A stretch of DNA of 64,000 nucleotides from JBCCMA01 sp045107005 (GTDB lineage: Bacteria > Pseudomonadota > Gammaproteobacteria > Steroidobacterales > JBCCMA01): assembly GCA_045107005.1 (NCBI GenBank), contig JBGCFP010000003.1, positions 6,951 to 70,950 on the forward strand. The letters are read 5' to 3'. This document shows, piece by piece, positions 1 through 9,755 of this stretch (position 1 is its first letter; every line of letters starts with the position of its first letter). Both the position numbers and the translations under genes were made by a program. The notes beneath the pieces are model-generated. The model did not search any database. It was not told the origin of the DNA and was given only the letters and a program-made list of their open reading frames with translations.

Positions 1-2745
1 GGCTTTGAGTGGATTCGCGGATTGACGGTTGATGCAGCCGGCAACGCTTTCGTCGTGGGCGAAACCTCATCGTTTGATTTTCCGGCAACCGATTCAGTCG
101 GCGGGCGCGCCTGCCTGGAGGGCGAAGCGGGCGCAGTGAGCGTGTTGATTGGCGACGCGTTTGTGGCCAAATTTTCACCGAGCGGCGCGCTCGAGTTTGC
201 CGCTTGCGTGGGTGGTTCCGAGCGCGACACTGGCCGCGGCATTGATCTTGCCGTCGACGGCGCGATTCACATCGTGGGCTTTACCCGTTCGTCTGACTAT
301 CCGGTCTCCGCGGGTGCGTTTCAAACGACGCTGGCCGAGCCGGGTTCCGGTCTCTATGACGTGCACGTGACGCGGTTGGACCCCAGCGGTGTGAACATAG
401 ACTGGGCCAGTCTTGTCGGTGGCACAGATAACGAATTTGCTCAACAGTTGCGCGTTACAGCCGACAGCTCAAGCGTCGTTATCGGTTCGTCCTCCTCGGA
501 TGATTTTCCGACCTCTGCCGGCGCTTATCAACCGAACAGAGCGGCCATCGCCGCAGACGGTATCTCTGACTCGATTGTGTTTCGTTTGGGAGCAGGGGGT
601 TCGACCTTGTCTTTTGGCACGTATTTGGGCGGTACTGGCCAGGAGTTTGGGTGGGGGCTTGACCTCGACGAAAACGAACGGATCTATGTGTCGTCCACCA
701 CCGAATCGCTGGACTTCCCGCTGGTCGTCCCGACGCAAAGCGTTCGCGGCGGTCCTCTCAGCGTGCTCGGTCGCATCGGGCCGGACACCGATGACACGCG
801 CGACATGGCAGGCGGACAAGTGACCATCAACGGCGAAGTGCGCAGAGTGCTGGTCGCTGCTAACGCGGGTCAAAGCCGCGTGTACGAATTGGATGACCGT
901 AATGTGGTGCAGTCCGTGTCGGATATTGGTGCGCCAGGCGACGACACGGTCGCCGTAGTGGGTTACGACTCGGATTTCGATCTGTTGGTAGACGCGTTTG
1001 TTCTGATCAATCAGGCTGCACCATCCCGTGCCTACTTCACGGACGGTTTGGGTGGTCTTTTGCCGCCCGTCGATTTGACGCTTCCCGGGAGTACAGCCAC
1101 AGCCGTGGCCACCGGTCGGCTGGTGGGTCTGCTCGAAGACGACATTGTGATTGGCGGCAATCTGTCGGCTAGCGTGGTCTATCCAGGTAACGGCAGTGGT
1201 TTCGATCCCGGCCTGCAGATTTTGCCCGGTAGTGAAAATACAGCGACGTTGTCGCTGGCCGTTGGCGACCTGAATTTAGACGGTTTTGGAGACGTTGTAG
1301 AGGGCAACGCGGGCCGTAATCTTATCTACTTTGGCACCGGTAACGGTTTCCTCGCGAGCGTCGAACTTGGTACCGAAAGTGCGGAGAGCACGTCCATCGC
1401 CATTGCTGATGTGGATATGGATGGCGACCCTGATGTGGTAGTGGGCAACGATGGCGCGCCCAATCGCTTGTATCGCAATCTCGGTGACGGCACGTTTGCG
1501 TTCTTGCAAGATCTCGACGGCAACGTGGCCACGACTCAGGATTTGATCTTGACGAATCTCAACGGCGACGGCAGTAGCGACATCGTCACTGCCGATAATG
1601 GCGTCGGCGTTGCGTATGTGAACGACGGTACCGGGCAATTTACAGCGCTGCCGCTTGGGACTGAGCTGGCGCCGGCGACAGCTATCTTCGACACAGGGGC
1701 TTTCGGCGTTTTCCGCGCCACTGACGGCGAGGCCATTGAGTGGCTGGATCTTAGCACCGCGGACGCCTACCTCTCGGTACTTGATCCGTCAGGTCGAGAA
1801 CTGTTGTTCTCGACCTACGTTGGCGGGAGTGGCAGCGACAGATCAGAGTGGGGATTGTTCGTACAGGATTCGGCCAACATTTACCTCGCAGGATCCACGG
1901 CTGCGCCGGACTTTCCGACGGTTACGCCATTTCAGTCTGCCCGCTCGGGTAGTGATGACGCGTTCATCACGCGCTTCGCGCTTGATGATTTGACGAACCC
2001 GGGGCCAGCGGCCATCTACGAGACCGTGCTCGATCTGACCGAGCCGGCCATTGACGGCATCACACAGGTCGTCTTCACCTGGTCGACGCTGGGCTGCGCA
2101 GAGAGTTCGGCTGAGGATCTATACGACTACGAAATGCGCCTCGTTGCCAACGGTGAGGTGATTTATGCGGATAGCGTCATTCGAGACGGCATCTTGCAGC
2201 CGTTCCGCGGATTGCAGCGCGCCAACCCGACGTGGGATTTCGATCTGGCGACGATGACTTTGCGCCAGTTCAATACCGGCATCGACACGTTGGTGGGCGT
2301 ATCGGAAGCGTTCGGTACCAACTATCTGGTGTCAGACGCTGACAGTTTGCCAAGCGATGGTGTTGTGTCTATCTCACGTTTTGACGACGGTGTCTTTGTC
2401 AGCAATGCGGACGGCGAATTGGCCGCGCAGTCCACGTTGCTGGTGGCGGGGGACTGCGATGGCGACGGTGTGGACGCGTTGGAAGACAACTGCCTGAACG
2501 TGGCGAACGCCGATCAGCGCGACACGAACGGCGACAACATTGGCAACGCCTGCGACGCGGATTTGAACGACGATTGCACCGTGAACGTGATTGATCTCGG
2601 GATTCTGCGCAACGTGTTTTTCAGTAGCGATGCGGACGCCGATTTCAACGGTGACGGCGTGGTAAACGTTGGTGATCTTGGGATTTTGCGGTCAGGCTTT
2701 TTCGGTACCCCAGGGCCAAGTGGCATCGGCAACGCCTGTCAGTAA
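1..2745 (+). CDS. Secreted beta-propeller (SBBP/FG-GAP) protein with C-terminal TSP3-dockerin module, 5' truncated
   Basis: The reading frame is open from base 1, so the N-terminus with any signal peptide lies outside the window. The visible ~914 residues start with SBBP-type propeller repeats (GG-S-D-G-..-VVGxTSSxDFP pattern, e.g. 'VGETSSFDFP', 'VGFTRSSDYP', 'IGSSSSDDFP'). A central FG-GAP/VCBS-like part follows, with Asp-rich Ca loops such as 'GDLNLDGFGDVV' and 'ADVDMDGDPDVV', then another SBBP repeat. The protein ends in a thrombospondin type 3 repeat (DGDGVDALEDNC..NACD) and two dockerin-like loops (DLNDDC.VNVIDLGILR and DFNGDGVVNVGDLGILR), closing with a Cys three residues from the end. 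The role is probably extracellular or surface adhesion or structure; this is inference. It is one of six proteins here with this module. Confidence 0.85.
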   Translation, partial: GFEWIRGLTVDAAGNAFVVGETSSFDFPATDSVGGRACLEGEAGAVSVLIGDAFVAKFSPSGALEFAACVGGSERDTGRGIDLAVDGAIHIVGFTRSSDYPVSAGAFQTTLAEPGSGLYDVHVTRLDPSGVNIDWASLVGGTDNEFAQQLRVTADSSSVVIGSSSSDDFPTSAGAYQPNRAAIAADGISDSIVFRLGAGGSTLSFGTYLGGTGQEFGWGLDLDENERIYVSSTTESLDFPLVVPTQSVRGGPLSVLGRIGPDTDDTRDMAGGQVTINGEVRRVLVAANAGQSRVYELDDRNVVQSVSDIGAPGDDTVAVVGYDSDFDLLVDAFVLINQAAPSRAYFTDGLGGLLPPVDLTLPGSTATAVATGRLVGLLEDDIVIGGNLSASVVYPGNGSGFDPGLQILPGSENTATLSLAVGDLNLDGFGDVVEGNAGRNLIYFGTGNGFLASVELGTESAESTSIAIADVDMDGDPDVVVGNDGAPNRLYRNLGDGTFAFLQDLDGNVATTQDLILTNLNGDGSSDIVTADNGVGVAYVNDGTGQFTALPLGTELAPATAIFDTGAFGVFRATDGEAIEWLDLSTADAYLSVLDPSGRELLFSTYVGGSGSDRSEWGLFVQDSANIYLAGSTAAPDFPTVTPFQSARSGSDDAFITRFALDDLTNPGPAAIYETVLDLTEPAIDGITQVVFTWSTLGCAESSAEDLYDYEMRLVANGEVIYADSVIRDGILQPFRGLQRANPTWDFDLATMTLRQFNTGIDTLVGVSEAFGTNYLVSDADSLPSDGVVSISRFDDGVFVSNADGELAAQSTLLVAGDCDGDGVDALEDNCLNVANADQRDTNGDNIGNACDADLNDDCTVNVIDLGILRNVFFSSDADADFNGDGVVNVGDLGILRSGFFGTPGPSGIGNACQ
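2452..2742 (+). other. TSP3 + dockerin-like module, copy 1 (C-terminal)
   Basis: This stretch encodes DxDGDG..DNC..GNACD followed by two Asp-rich VNVxDLGILRxxFF loops and the tail PGPSGIGNAC. Cys is present in loop 1 (NDDC) and near the C-terminus. Confidence 0.85.
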
Positions 2746-2756
2746 GTGCGCAACCG

Positions 2757-2779
2757 GGCCCGGTCGCCAAGACCGGGCC
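2757..2779. terminator. Hairpin after the propeller gene
   Basis: A 9-bp perfect stem (GGCCCGGTC/GACCGGGCC) with a 5-nt loop lies 12 bp after the stop codon. It has no T-run, so it is only a possible terminator or mRNA 3'-end hairpin. Confidence 0.4.
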
Positions 2780-2898
2780 GAGACTCTTCAATGCAAACTT
2801 CGACCAATGGCCAGGGGAGCCTGGCCGCTCACTAAATCCGTTTGCGCTTGTCTGCCCGACGCTGGAAAAACAGCGTGAGTGGCAGACCGGTCAAGCCG

Positions 2899-3573
2899 CT
2901 AGGAAAGCGTCATTTCATGCAGTCCACATTCCCGCTTAAGCCCAAAGAAGCGCGTTTGCTCGACGTCATCCACCTCGTGAATCGGCTTGGTCGTGTGCGT
3001 ATCGCCGATTGACAGATAACCCTGTTCATAAAGCGGGTGGTAGGGCAGGGCATGGCGCTTGAGATACCGGTAAATGTCCCGATCGGACCAGTCGGCGATA
3101 GGATGTATTTTGTAGCGCTTGTTGGCGCGCTGTACAAATGGTGTCTGTGCACGGCTGGCCGATTGACTGCGTCGCAGCCCGGCAAACCAGATGCCGGCAT
3201 TGAGTTCATCGAGCGCGCGTCGCATGGGCTCCACCTTGGCAATGCGATTGTATTCGGTGATGCCCGCAAGGCCTCGCTCCCACTGCCGCCCGTGTCGGGC
3301 TTCGCGCCACGCGGCGCTGACGGCCGGCTCGTAAACGTGCAGATTGAGCTCTAAACGCTCGGTCAGTTCGTCGATGAATGCGTAGGTTTCCGGGAACAGA
3401 TAGCCGGTGTCAATCACAATAACCGGAATGTCCGGTTGCACCTGCGTGATCAAATGTAGTGACACCGCCGACTGCGCGCCAAAGCTGGAGCTAAGTACCG
3501 CCTTGCCTTGGAAATTGGCCAGCGCGTATTCCACGCGGGCGGTGGCATTCAGGGCATCCAGATTGTGTTTCAT
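2899..3573 (-). CDS. cysH: Phosphoadenylyl-sulfate (PAPS) reductase
   Basis: This cytoplasmic enzyme reduces PAPS to sulfite with thioredoxin in assimilatory sulfate reduction. It has 224 aa. The PP-loop is SSSFGAQSAV (28-37), followed by IDTGYLFPET (54-63) and GLRRSQSASR (132-141). The catalytic ECGLH motif sits near the C-terminus (Cys216). That is the only cysteine, so the CC...CxxC iron-sulfur motif of APS reductases is absent and PAPS rather than APS is the expected substrate. The ATG overlaps the cysI stop by 4 nt (ATGA), so it is translated with cysI as the last gene of cysJIH. No cysG or cysDN is adjacent. Confidence 0.95.
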   Translation of the reverse strand: MKHNLDALNATARVEYALANFQGKAVLSSSFGAQSAVSLHLITQVQPDIPVIVIDTGYLFPETYAFIDELTERLELNLHVYEPAVSAAWREARHGRQWERGLAGITEYNRIAKVEPMRRALDELNAGIWFAGLRRSQSASRAQTPFVQRANKRYKIHPIADWSDRDIYRYLKRHALPYHPLYEQGYLSIGDTHTTKPIHEVDDVEQTRFFGLKRECGLHEMTLS

Positions 3574-5222
3574 GACGGCATCCTTGTCAGGAAATCTCCA
3601 AACGCTTCGCCAGTCTGTCGATGACTCGCGTAGCGTGCCAGCAGTGGATCAAGATGTTGATCAATGGCATCAAGCGACAGGTTCTGCGCGACCAGCGTGT
3701 TCAGACGCGTGCCGAGCGCGTCGCCGCCCAGATGCAGGTTGTAGCGTCCGGGCGCCTTGCCGATCAGGCCAATCTCGGCGACGTAGGGCCGCGCGCAACC
3801 GTTGGGGCAGCCCGTGACACGTACGCTCAGAGGATCGTCTGCCAGCCCGTGTTTGGTCATCAACGCGTGGATGCGATCCACGATTTCAGGTAGACCGCGT
3901 TCGGCTTCCGCCATGGCCAGCGAGCAGGTGGGCAATGCCACGCACGCCATCGCCGTTTGACCGATGGGCGGCAGGCGCCGCCACAGATCAATGCCGTGTT
4001 CACGTATGGCGGCGTCAACGGCATTGCGTTGCTGGTCGGTCAAATCCGCAATGATCAGATTCTGGTTTGCGGTGAGTCGGAACTCACCGACGTCAAGCTC
4101 GGCAATCGCACGTAAAGCGCTGAGAAAACGTTGCTCACCGCGATCCTCCAGTCTTCCCGATGGCACAAACAACGTCACGTGATGACGGCCGCTGTCGTCC
4201 CTGAACCATCCAAACGGATCGCCGCGTCGATCAAACCGGATCGGCTTGGCGGTCGCCAGCGCCGTGCCCATACGCTCCGCGAGCAGGTTGACGAACCAGT
4301 CCACACCGCGGTCAGCGATGGTGTATTTCAACCGAGCGTGTTTTCGATTTGTGCGATCACCGAAGTCGCGCTGAATGCCAACCACGTGTTCGGCAACGCT
4401 CAGTACCTGATCCGGTGTGCAGAAACCGATCACGTCCGCCAGGCGGGGAGCCGTGCGGGCGTCGCCGTGCGTGGCACCCATGCCGCCGCCGACGCTCACG
4501 TTGAAGCCGATCAATCGGCCCTCGTGTTCGACCGCGGTGTAACCCAGATCGTGGGCCAATACGTCCACGTCGTTGACCGGCGGAATCGCTACGGCAATCT
4601 TGAACTTGCGCGGCAGATAGGTCGGACCGTAGATCGGTTCGCGGTCCGGCGCTTCGAGCTTTTCGCCGTCGAGCCAGATCTCGTGATAGGCGCGGGTCTG
4701 TGGCGTCAACAGCGTGCTGATTTGCTGTGCCCAGTGCAGCGCGTCGCGGTGCACGATGGAGCGCTCCACCAACGGCGAGCACATCACGTTGCGATTGACG
4801 TCGCCGCACGCGGCAATCGTGTCCATCAGATTCTGGTTGATCGCCGCGATGGTGGGCTTGAGTTCTTCTTTAATCACGCCGTGCAGTTGGAACGCCTGGC
4901 GTGTGGTCAGACGTACCACGCTGCCGCCGTAGCGCTGCGCCAATGCGTCAATGCCAAGCCACTGCTGCGGCGTGCAGATGCCGCCGGGCACCCGCGCGCG
5001 GATCATGAAGCTGTACAGCGGCTCGAGTTTTTGTCGGGCCCGTTCGCCGCGCTGATCGCGGTCGTCCTGCTGGTAAAAGCCGTGGAATTTTGACAGCTGG
5101 GTATCGTCACTGGCGATGGCGCCTGACACAGGGTCGAGCAGACTTTTGTGCAACGAACCGCGCAGAAAATTGCTGCGCGCCTTGATGCCTTCAACCTCAG
5201 TGAGTGCGGTTTCGTCGGTCAT
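3570..5222 (-). CDS. cysI: Sulfite reductase [NADPH] hemoprotein beta subunit
   Basis: The protein reduces sulfite to sulfide by six electrons at a siroheme-[4Fe-4S] centre, using electrons from CysJ. It has 550 aa, close to the usual 570. The cluster ligands are Cys427-x5-Cys433 ('CVALPTC') and Cys472-x3-Cys476 ('GCPNGC'), the classic sulfite/nitrite reductase pattern. The sirohaem-side motif 'LTTRQAFQLHGV' is near residue 105, and 'NVMCSP' is also conserved. The start codon overlaps the cysJ stop (TAATG) and the end overlaps cysH, indicating tight translational coupling. Confidence 0.96.
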   Translation of the reverse strand: MTDETALTEVEGIKARSNFLRGSLHKSLLDPVSGAIASDDTQLSKFHGFYQQDDRDQRGERARQKLEPLYSFMIRARVPGGICTPQQWLGIDALAQRYGGSVVRLTTRQAFQLHGVIKEELKPTIAAINQNLMDTIAACGDVNRNVMCSPLVERSIVHRDALHWAQQISTLLTPQTRAYHEIWLDGEKLEAPDREPIYGPTYLPRKFKIAVAIPPVNDVDVLAHDLGYTAVEHEGRLIGFNVSVGGGMGATHGDARTAPRLADVIGFCTPDQVLSVAEHVVGIQRDFGDRTNRKHARLKYTIADRGVDWFVNLLAERMGTALATAKPIRFDRRGDPFGWFRDDSGRHHVTLFVPSGRLEDRGEQRFLSALRAIAELDVGEFRLTANQNLIIADLTDQQRNAVDAAIREHGIDLWRRLPPIGQTAMACVALPTCSLAMAEAERGLPEIVDRIHALMTKHGLADDPLSVRVTGCPNGCARPYVAEIGLIGKAPGRYNLHLGGDALGTRLNTLVAQNLSLDAIDQHLDPLLARYASHRQTGEAFGDFLTRMPS

Positions 5223-7000
5223 TAGTAGACGTCCTTTTGGTAGCGACTCGCGCGCTGCAAACCACGCAAATAGTCATCAGCCTGCTCTGGCGTTTTTCCG
5301 CCAATCCGCTGCACGATCTGGCCCAGCGCGTCGTGGACATCGGGCGCCATGCGCGTTGCGTCACCGCACACGTAAACGTGGGCGCCGCGCTCCAGCCAGT
5401 CGTACACGTCGCGCGCGTTTTCCAGCAGGCGCTGCTGGACATAGATTTTTTCGGCCTGATCACGCGAAAAGGCCAGATCAATGCGATTCAGCGCACCGCT
5501 TTCGAGGTGTTGTTGCCACTCGGTTTGATAGAGAAAATCACGGCGAAACTCGCGATCGCCGAAGAACAACCAGTTGGCACCATCAGCGCCGAGCGCAGCG
5601 CGGTGCTCGACGAACGCCCGAAACGGTGCGACGCCAGTGCCCGGGCCGATCATCAGGACTGGCGCACTGCCATCCTCAGGCAAACGAAAGTTGGGGTTCG
5701 CCTGGACGTAAACGTCCACGTGCTCGCTCGCGCCAAGCAGTTCGGTCGACGCACTGCCAACGTGTGTGTGACCAAACTGTTCATAGTTAACGTGCGCGAC
5801 GGTGAGATGGACTTCGTCCGGGCTGGCGAGCGGGCTGGAGGCAATGGAGTAGAGCCGCGGTGTCAATTTGCGCAAACCGTTAACCAGCGATTGCGCGTCG
5901 ACGGGCCCGGGATACTCGCGGACAACGTCGACAATCTGATGCGAGTAAAAGAACGCCCGAGCCGCTTCGCCCGACAATTCCTGCAGTCGCGTCGCGAGGT
6001 CGTCGCGCCCGGCCGCTTTTGCATAGTGCTCGACAAAGCGACGATGGGAGGCGGAAATATCCAGCTGGACGGTCAGCGCATCACGCAGGGAAACAACGTC
6101 ATCGCCAAGCGTGACGTTTTGCTCCTGATCGAGTGCGGTGGCCGCCAGAACGGCGTCAACCATACGCGCTGGATTGTTTGTGACCACGCCAAGCGCGTCG
6201 CCGGGCTCGTAGTCCAGGCCCGATCCCTCCAGGTCAAGCTCAATGTGGTGAACGGTCTTGCTCGAACCGGTCGCGGTGATCCGCTGGTTGACGAGCACCG
6301 GCGCACGAAACGGGCGCGTGCGTGACACGTCGGTTTTCGGGACCGGTCGCAAGTGAGGCGTGGGCGTTGCGCTGTCGCCCGCTTGCTTGGACGCAAACGT
6401 CAGCACGGCGTCGCGCCATTTTTCCGCCGGATCGTCAAAGTCGAGGTCGCAATCGACACGCGGCGCAAAGCGTCGCGCGCCCAGTTGGGCCAGGCGTCCA
6501 TCCAGTTCGACGCCGACCTGGCAGAAATCGTCGTAGCTTGAATCGCCCAGCGATAACACGGAGTACTGCAGGTGATCCAGCGCTGGCGCTCGGTCCGCGT
6601 TTAGCGCTTCGAAAAAGTCTTCACTGCCTTCAGGCGCGTCGCCCAGACCGTGCGTAGCCGCCACGAAGACGATCAGTTTTTCCTTCTTCAGCTGTTTGAG
6701 TTTTACCTGGCGCACGTCGTACGCCTGCGCCCGCAAGCCACGCGATGCGGCGGCGCTGACTAACTCTTCGGCGACGCGGCGACTGTTGCCCGTCTCCGTC
6801 GCGTAGAACACTGACAGCGGTGGATTATCGGCAGCGTTGTCCGGCGCAGGCAGCGCCGTTGCAGCAGCGGCCTGCCCGGCCAGATACCCGCTGGCCCACA
6901 GCAGCTCGTCGTGGTTCAGTCCTTTGGACACGCTCTGCAGTTGGTGAAAGGCGTCTTCGCCCAGCGCAAAATTTGTCAGGTCAGCAGCGGCACGGCTCAC
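5222..7000 (-). CDS. cysJ: Sulfite reductase [NADPH] flavoprotein alpha subunit
   Basis: This is the diflavin reductase that passes electrons from NADPH through FAD and FMN to CysI. It has 592 aa, the normal length. The flavodoxin FMN domain is at about 62-205 ('YATETGNSRRVAEEL', 'ATHGLGDAPEGSEDFFEAL', 'LSLGDSSYDDFC'). The FAD domain follows with 'RLYSIASS', then the NADPH domain with 'GPGTGVAPFRAF' and 'YVCGDATRMAPDV'. The C-terminus 'SRYQKDVY' matches the family. It is the first gene of cysJIH, and its promoter must lie in the 202-bp gap shared with the divergent DUF3303 gene. Confidence 0.96.
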   Translation of the reverse strand: MSRAAADLTNFALGEDAFHQLQSVSKGLNHDELLWASGYLAGQAAAATALPAPDNAADNPPLSVFYATETGNSRRVAEELVSAAASRGLRAQAYDVRQVKLKQLKKEKLIVFVAATHGLGDAPEGSEDFFEALNADRAPALDHLQYSVLSLGDSSYDDFCQVGVELDGRLAQLGARRFAPRVDCDLDFDDPAEKWRDAVLTFASKQAGDSATPTPHLRPVPKTDVSRTRPFRAPVLVNQRITATGSSKTVHHIELDLEGSGLDYEPGDALGVVTNNPARMVDAVLAATALDQEQNVTLGDDVVSLRDALTVQLDISASHRRFVEHYAKAAGRDDLATRLQELSGEAARAFFYSHQIVDVVREYPGPVDAQSLVNGLRKLTPRLYSIASSPLASPDEVHLTVAHVNYEQFGHTHVGSASTELLGASEHVDVYVQANPNFRLPEDGSAPVLMIGPGTGVAPFRAFVEHRAALGADGANWLFFGDREFRRDFLYQTEWQQHLESGALNRIDLAFSRDQAEKIYVQQRLLENARDVYDWLERGAHVYVCGDATRMAPDVHDALGQIVQRIGGKTPEQADDYLRGLQRASRYQKDVY

Positions 7001-7202
7001 AAGCGTCGTCTCCGAGAATTACGTCGAGTCCAGACGTTAACCAAGCGAGCGGCACACCTGAACGGTCGATTTCTTATGCGCCGATAACTCCTCGCTATAT
7101 AGCCTGAAAAACCCGTGCTCGATTAGTGGGTTGCAGAGTACTCACTTCGACGCGGCATCCGGGCTACACTAACGGGCCGGAAACGGTGCGCAATGCTCAA
7201 GG

Positions 7203-7490
7203 ATGTCGGCTGTGATCTACCTGGTGATTGAACATTTCCACGAAGGTGCCGCGCGCAAAGCGTACGAGCGCGCGATTCGCGATGGCCGGGGTTTGCCCGA
7301 GGGTCTGGAATACATCGACAGCTGGGTGGATCTCGATTACTCGCGTTGCTTCCAGCTGATGCGCACCGAGGACCAGGATTTGCTGGCTCACTGGCAGCAG
7401 GGCTGGACCGATCTGATTCGCTTCGAAGTCATTCCGGTGCAGACGTCGCAAGAGGCGTATCAGCATTTCGGGCGTGGCGCCAAACGCTGA
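7203..7490 (+). CDS. DUF3303-like small protein
   Basis: A 95-aa cytoplasmic protein with no signal peptide. The pattern 'YLVIEHFHEGAARKAYERAIRDGRG' then 'EGLEYIDSWVDLDYSRCFQLM', 'W..GWTDLIRFEVIPV' resembles DUF3303, a ferredoxin-fold (dabb-like) family of unknown function. It is divergent from cysJ. I know of no function, and the match is by recalled family pattern only. Confidence 0.75.
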   Translation: MSAVIYLVIEHFHEGAARKAYERAIRDGRGLPEGLEYIDSWVDLDYSRCFQLMRTEDQDLLAHWQQGWTDLIRFEVIPVQTSQEAYQHFGRGAKR

Positions 7491-7598
7491 ATCTGATAAT
7501 TTCACGCGGCACCACTTCACAATAAGAAGCCGCAACAATCTCCGGCATGCCAAGGGGTCGTAAGGGTGTCCGGTGTCATTTATGAGTTGGAGAGATCT

Positions 7599-9686
7599 AT
7601 GCTTCGTTACGTTTTCCCTGTCGCTGCGTTCGCGCTAATCGCGAGCGCGTCGACGACCGCTTTTGCTGCTGATCACGAGCACCGCCTGTTCAGCGCTGAC
7701 GACGTCTTTGCCCTGGAATGGGCACGCGACCCCCAGCTCGATCCTGCGGGTCGGCGCATTGCCTACGCACGCACCGGTTACGACAAAAACAACGACCGCG
7801 CCCGCGCCAGCATCTGGCTGGTGGACGCTATCGGCGGTGCGCATCGGCCACTGATTACCGGCCCCGGTAGCTATTCGTCGGCACGCTGGTCGCCCGACGG
7901 CCAGCGCATGGCGTATTTGGCGCGGGTTGAAGGCGGCGCGCAGTTGCGCATTCGCTATCTGGATGACGGCGCCGACTTTGAAGTCGCGCAGCTGCTTGAG
8001 TCGCCCAGTGGTCTGGTTTGGTCACCCGACGGCAAGCGTTTGGCGTTCTCGATGTTCGTGCCCGGCGAAGCGCCCAGTTTTGCCGAGGCGCCCAAAGCGC
8101 CGAAAGATTCGAAATGGGCGGAGCCCGTGCGCGTGTTTGACGATCTGACCTACCGTTTCGACGGCGCCGGTTGGCTCGAGGAAGGTGCAGAGCATGTGTT
8201 TATCGTATCCACCGATGGCGGTGTGCCGCGCCAACTGACCGACGGCGAAAACGACTTCGCGTCGCCCGCCTGGCTCAACGACGACACGCTGCTGGTCGTC
8301 GGCAACGATGTGGAAGACCCGGGTCTGGATCCCATCGAGTCAGACATCTACTCCGTGGATGTTGTGAGCGGCGAACGACAGGCGCTGACCTCGCGCGACG
8401 GACCGGATTCGGGGCCCGTCGCAGACGCCAAAGGTGAACGCGTTGCGTACCTGGGTTTTGACGATGCCCTCAAGGCTTATCAGCAATCCGATCTTTACGT
8501 GATGCAAGCCGACGGTAGTGAGCCTAAAAATCTGACCGACGAGTTTGATCACCCGGTCAGCGATCCTCGCTGGTCTTCAGACGGACAGTCGATTTTCGTG
8601 ACCGCTGAGTACAAAGGGCACACCGCACTGGTCGAAGTGGGTATCGACGGTTCGGCGGCGGTGCTGGTTGAAGATCTGGGCGGTACGAGCATGGGCCGTC
8701 CTTACGCCTCTGGCAGCTTTTCGTTGGGCGGTGGCGGTCGGTCGCAGCGCATCGCGTACACGCAGTCGCGCCCGGGTCGCCCCGCCGATGTCGCCATCGT
8801 CGAAGTCAGCGGCAAAACGCGCACGCTGACGGATTTGAATACGGACGCCCTGGCGCATATCGATTTGGCGCAGCTCGAAGAGCTCGAAGTGAAGTCGAGT
8901 CACGATGAGCGCGCCATCGAAGCGTGGGTGGCCAAGCCGCCGGGATTCAAGGCCGACGCATCGATGCCGTTGCTGCTCGAGATTCACGGCGGACCGTTTG
9001 CGATGTATGGCCCTACGTTCGCTGCCGAAATTCAGCGGTATGCGGCCGAAGGCTACGTGACCGTCTACGTCAATCCGCGCGGCTCGACGGGGTACGGCGA
9101 AGAGTTTGCCCAGCTCATTGATCTAAATTATCCGGGTGAAGACTACGATGATCTGATGAGCGTGGTGGACGCTCTGATCGAACGCCGCTACGTCGACCCG
9201 GAGCGATTGTTCGTTACCGGTGGTTCGGGCGGCGGCGTGCTGACGGCCTGGATCGTGGGCAAGACCGAACGGTTTGCCGCAGCAGCCACGATCAAGCCGG
9301 TCATCAACTGGACGACCATGGCGCTCACCGGGGATATCGCGGCGTTCGTCGGTCGTCACTGGCTGCGAGCGCAGCCGTGGGAGGACCCGGAACTCTATTG
9401 GCGCCTGTCGCCGATTTCGTTGGTCGGCAACGTCAAGACCCCGACGCTGGTGATGGTCGGGGAAGAAGATTACCGCACGCCGACCTGGGAAGCGGAGCAG
9501 TTTTACGGGGCATTGAAGCTACAGAAAGTGCCGTCAGCGCTGATCCGGGTGCCGGGCGCGTCGCACTCGATCGCATCGCGTCCGTCACAGCTAATTGCCA
9601 AGACCGACAACATTATCGGGTGGTTCAGGAAATTTGATCGCGCGGCGGCGTCTGAGAGCGCCGCGGCGCCCACCAGCGTGCGGTGA
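7599..9686 (+). CDS. Secreted S9 family peptidase (prolyl oligopeptidase/dipeptidyl aminopeptidase type)
   Basis: A 695-aa protein with an N-terminal signal peptide (MLRYVFPVAAFALIASASTT, cleavage after AFA). The ATG at 7599 is preferred over the upstream GTG at 7566 because GGAGAG precedes it and it begins the signal peptide. An N-terminal WD40-like (TolB/DPP-like) propeller ('WSPDGQRMAYLARV', 'WSSDGQSIFVTAEY') spans about 40-430. The C-terminal alpha/beta-hydrolase domain has 'LLEIHGGPFAMYGP', the nucleophile elbow GGSGGG (S9 members usually have GGSYGG or GGSFGG), and a C-terminal His in 'GASHSIASRP'. It probably degrades peptides in the periplasm. Confidence 0.92.
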   Translation: MLRYVFPVAAFALIASASTTAFAADHEHRLFSADDVFALEWARDPQLDPAGRRIAYARTGYDKNNDRARASIWLVDAIGGAHRPLITGPGSYSSARWSPDGQRMAYLARVEGGAQLRIRYLDDGADFEVAQLLESPSGLVWSPDGKRLAFSMFVPGEAPSFAEAPKAPKDSKWAEPVRVFDDLTYRFDGAGWLEEGAEHVFIVSTDGGVPRQLTDGENDFASPAWLNDDTLLVVGNDVEDPGLDPIESDIYSVDVVSGERQALTSRDGPDSGPVADAKGERVAYLGFDDALKAYQQSDLYVMQADGSEPKNLTDEFDHPVSDPRWSSDGQSIFVTAEYKGHTALVEVGIDGSAAVLVEDLGGTSMGRPYASGSFSLGGGGRSQRIAYTQSRPGRPADVAIVEVSGKTRTLTDLNTDALAHIDLAQLEELEVKSSHDERAIEAWVAKPPGFKADASMPLLLEIHGGPFAMYGPTFAAEIQRYAAEGYVTVYVNPRGSTGYGEEFAQLIDLNYPGEDYDDLMSVVDALIERRYVDPERLFVTGGSGGGVLTAWIVGKTERFAAAATIKPVINWTTMALTGDIAAFVGRHWLRAQPWEDPELYWRLSPISLVGNVKTPTLVMVGEEDYRTPTWEAEQFYGALKLQKVPSALIRVPGASHSIASRPSQLIAKTDNIIGWFRKFDRAAASESAAAPTSVR

Positions 9687-9755
9687 CAGGTGTGGTTGCA
9701 CGTGATCTGAATTTTTGTAAGCTGGCGACTCAGATGTTGCCAATGGGAGATCGAC

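Noticed and set aside
4131..5093. Plus-strand ORF of 320 aa opposite cysI
   Set aside because: Antisense shadow; cysI motifs on the other strand are unambiguous.
5204..6325. Plus-strand ORF of 373 aa opposite cysJ
   Set aside because: Antisense to the conserved CysJ frame, with no domain and no SD.
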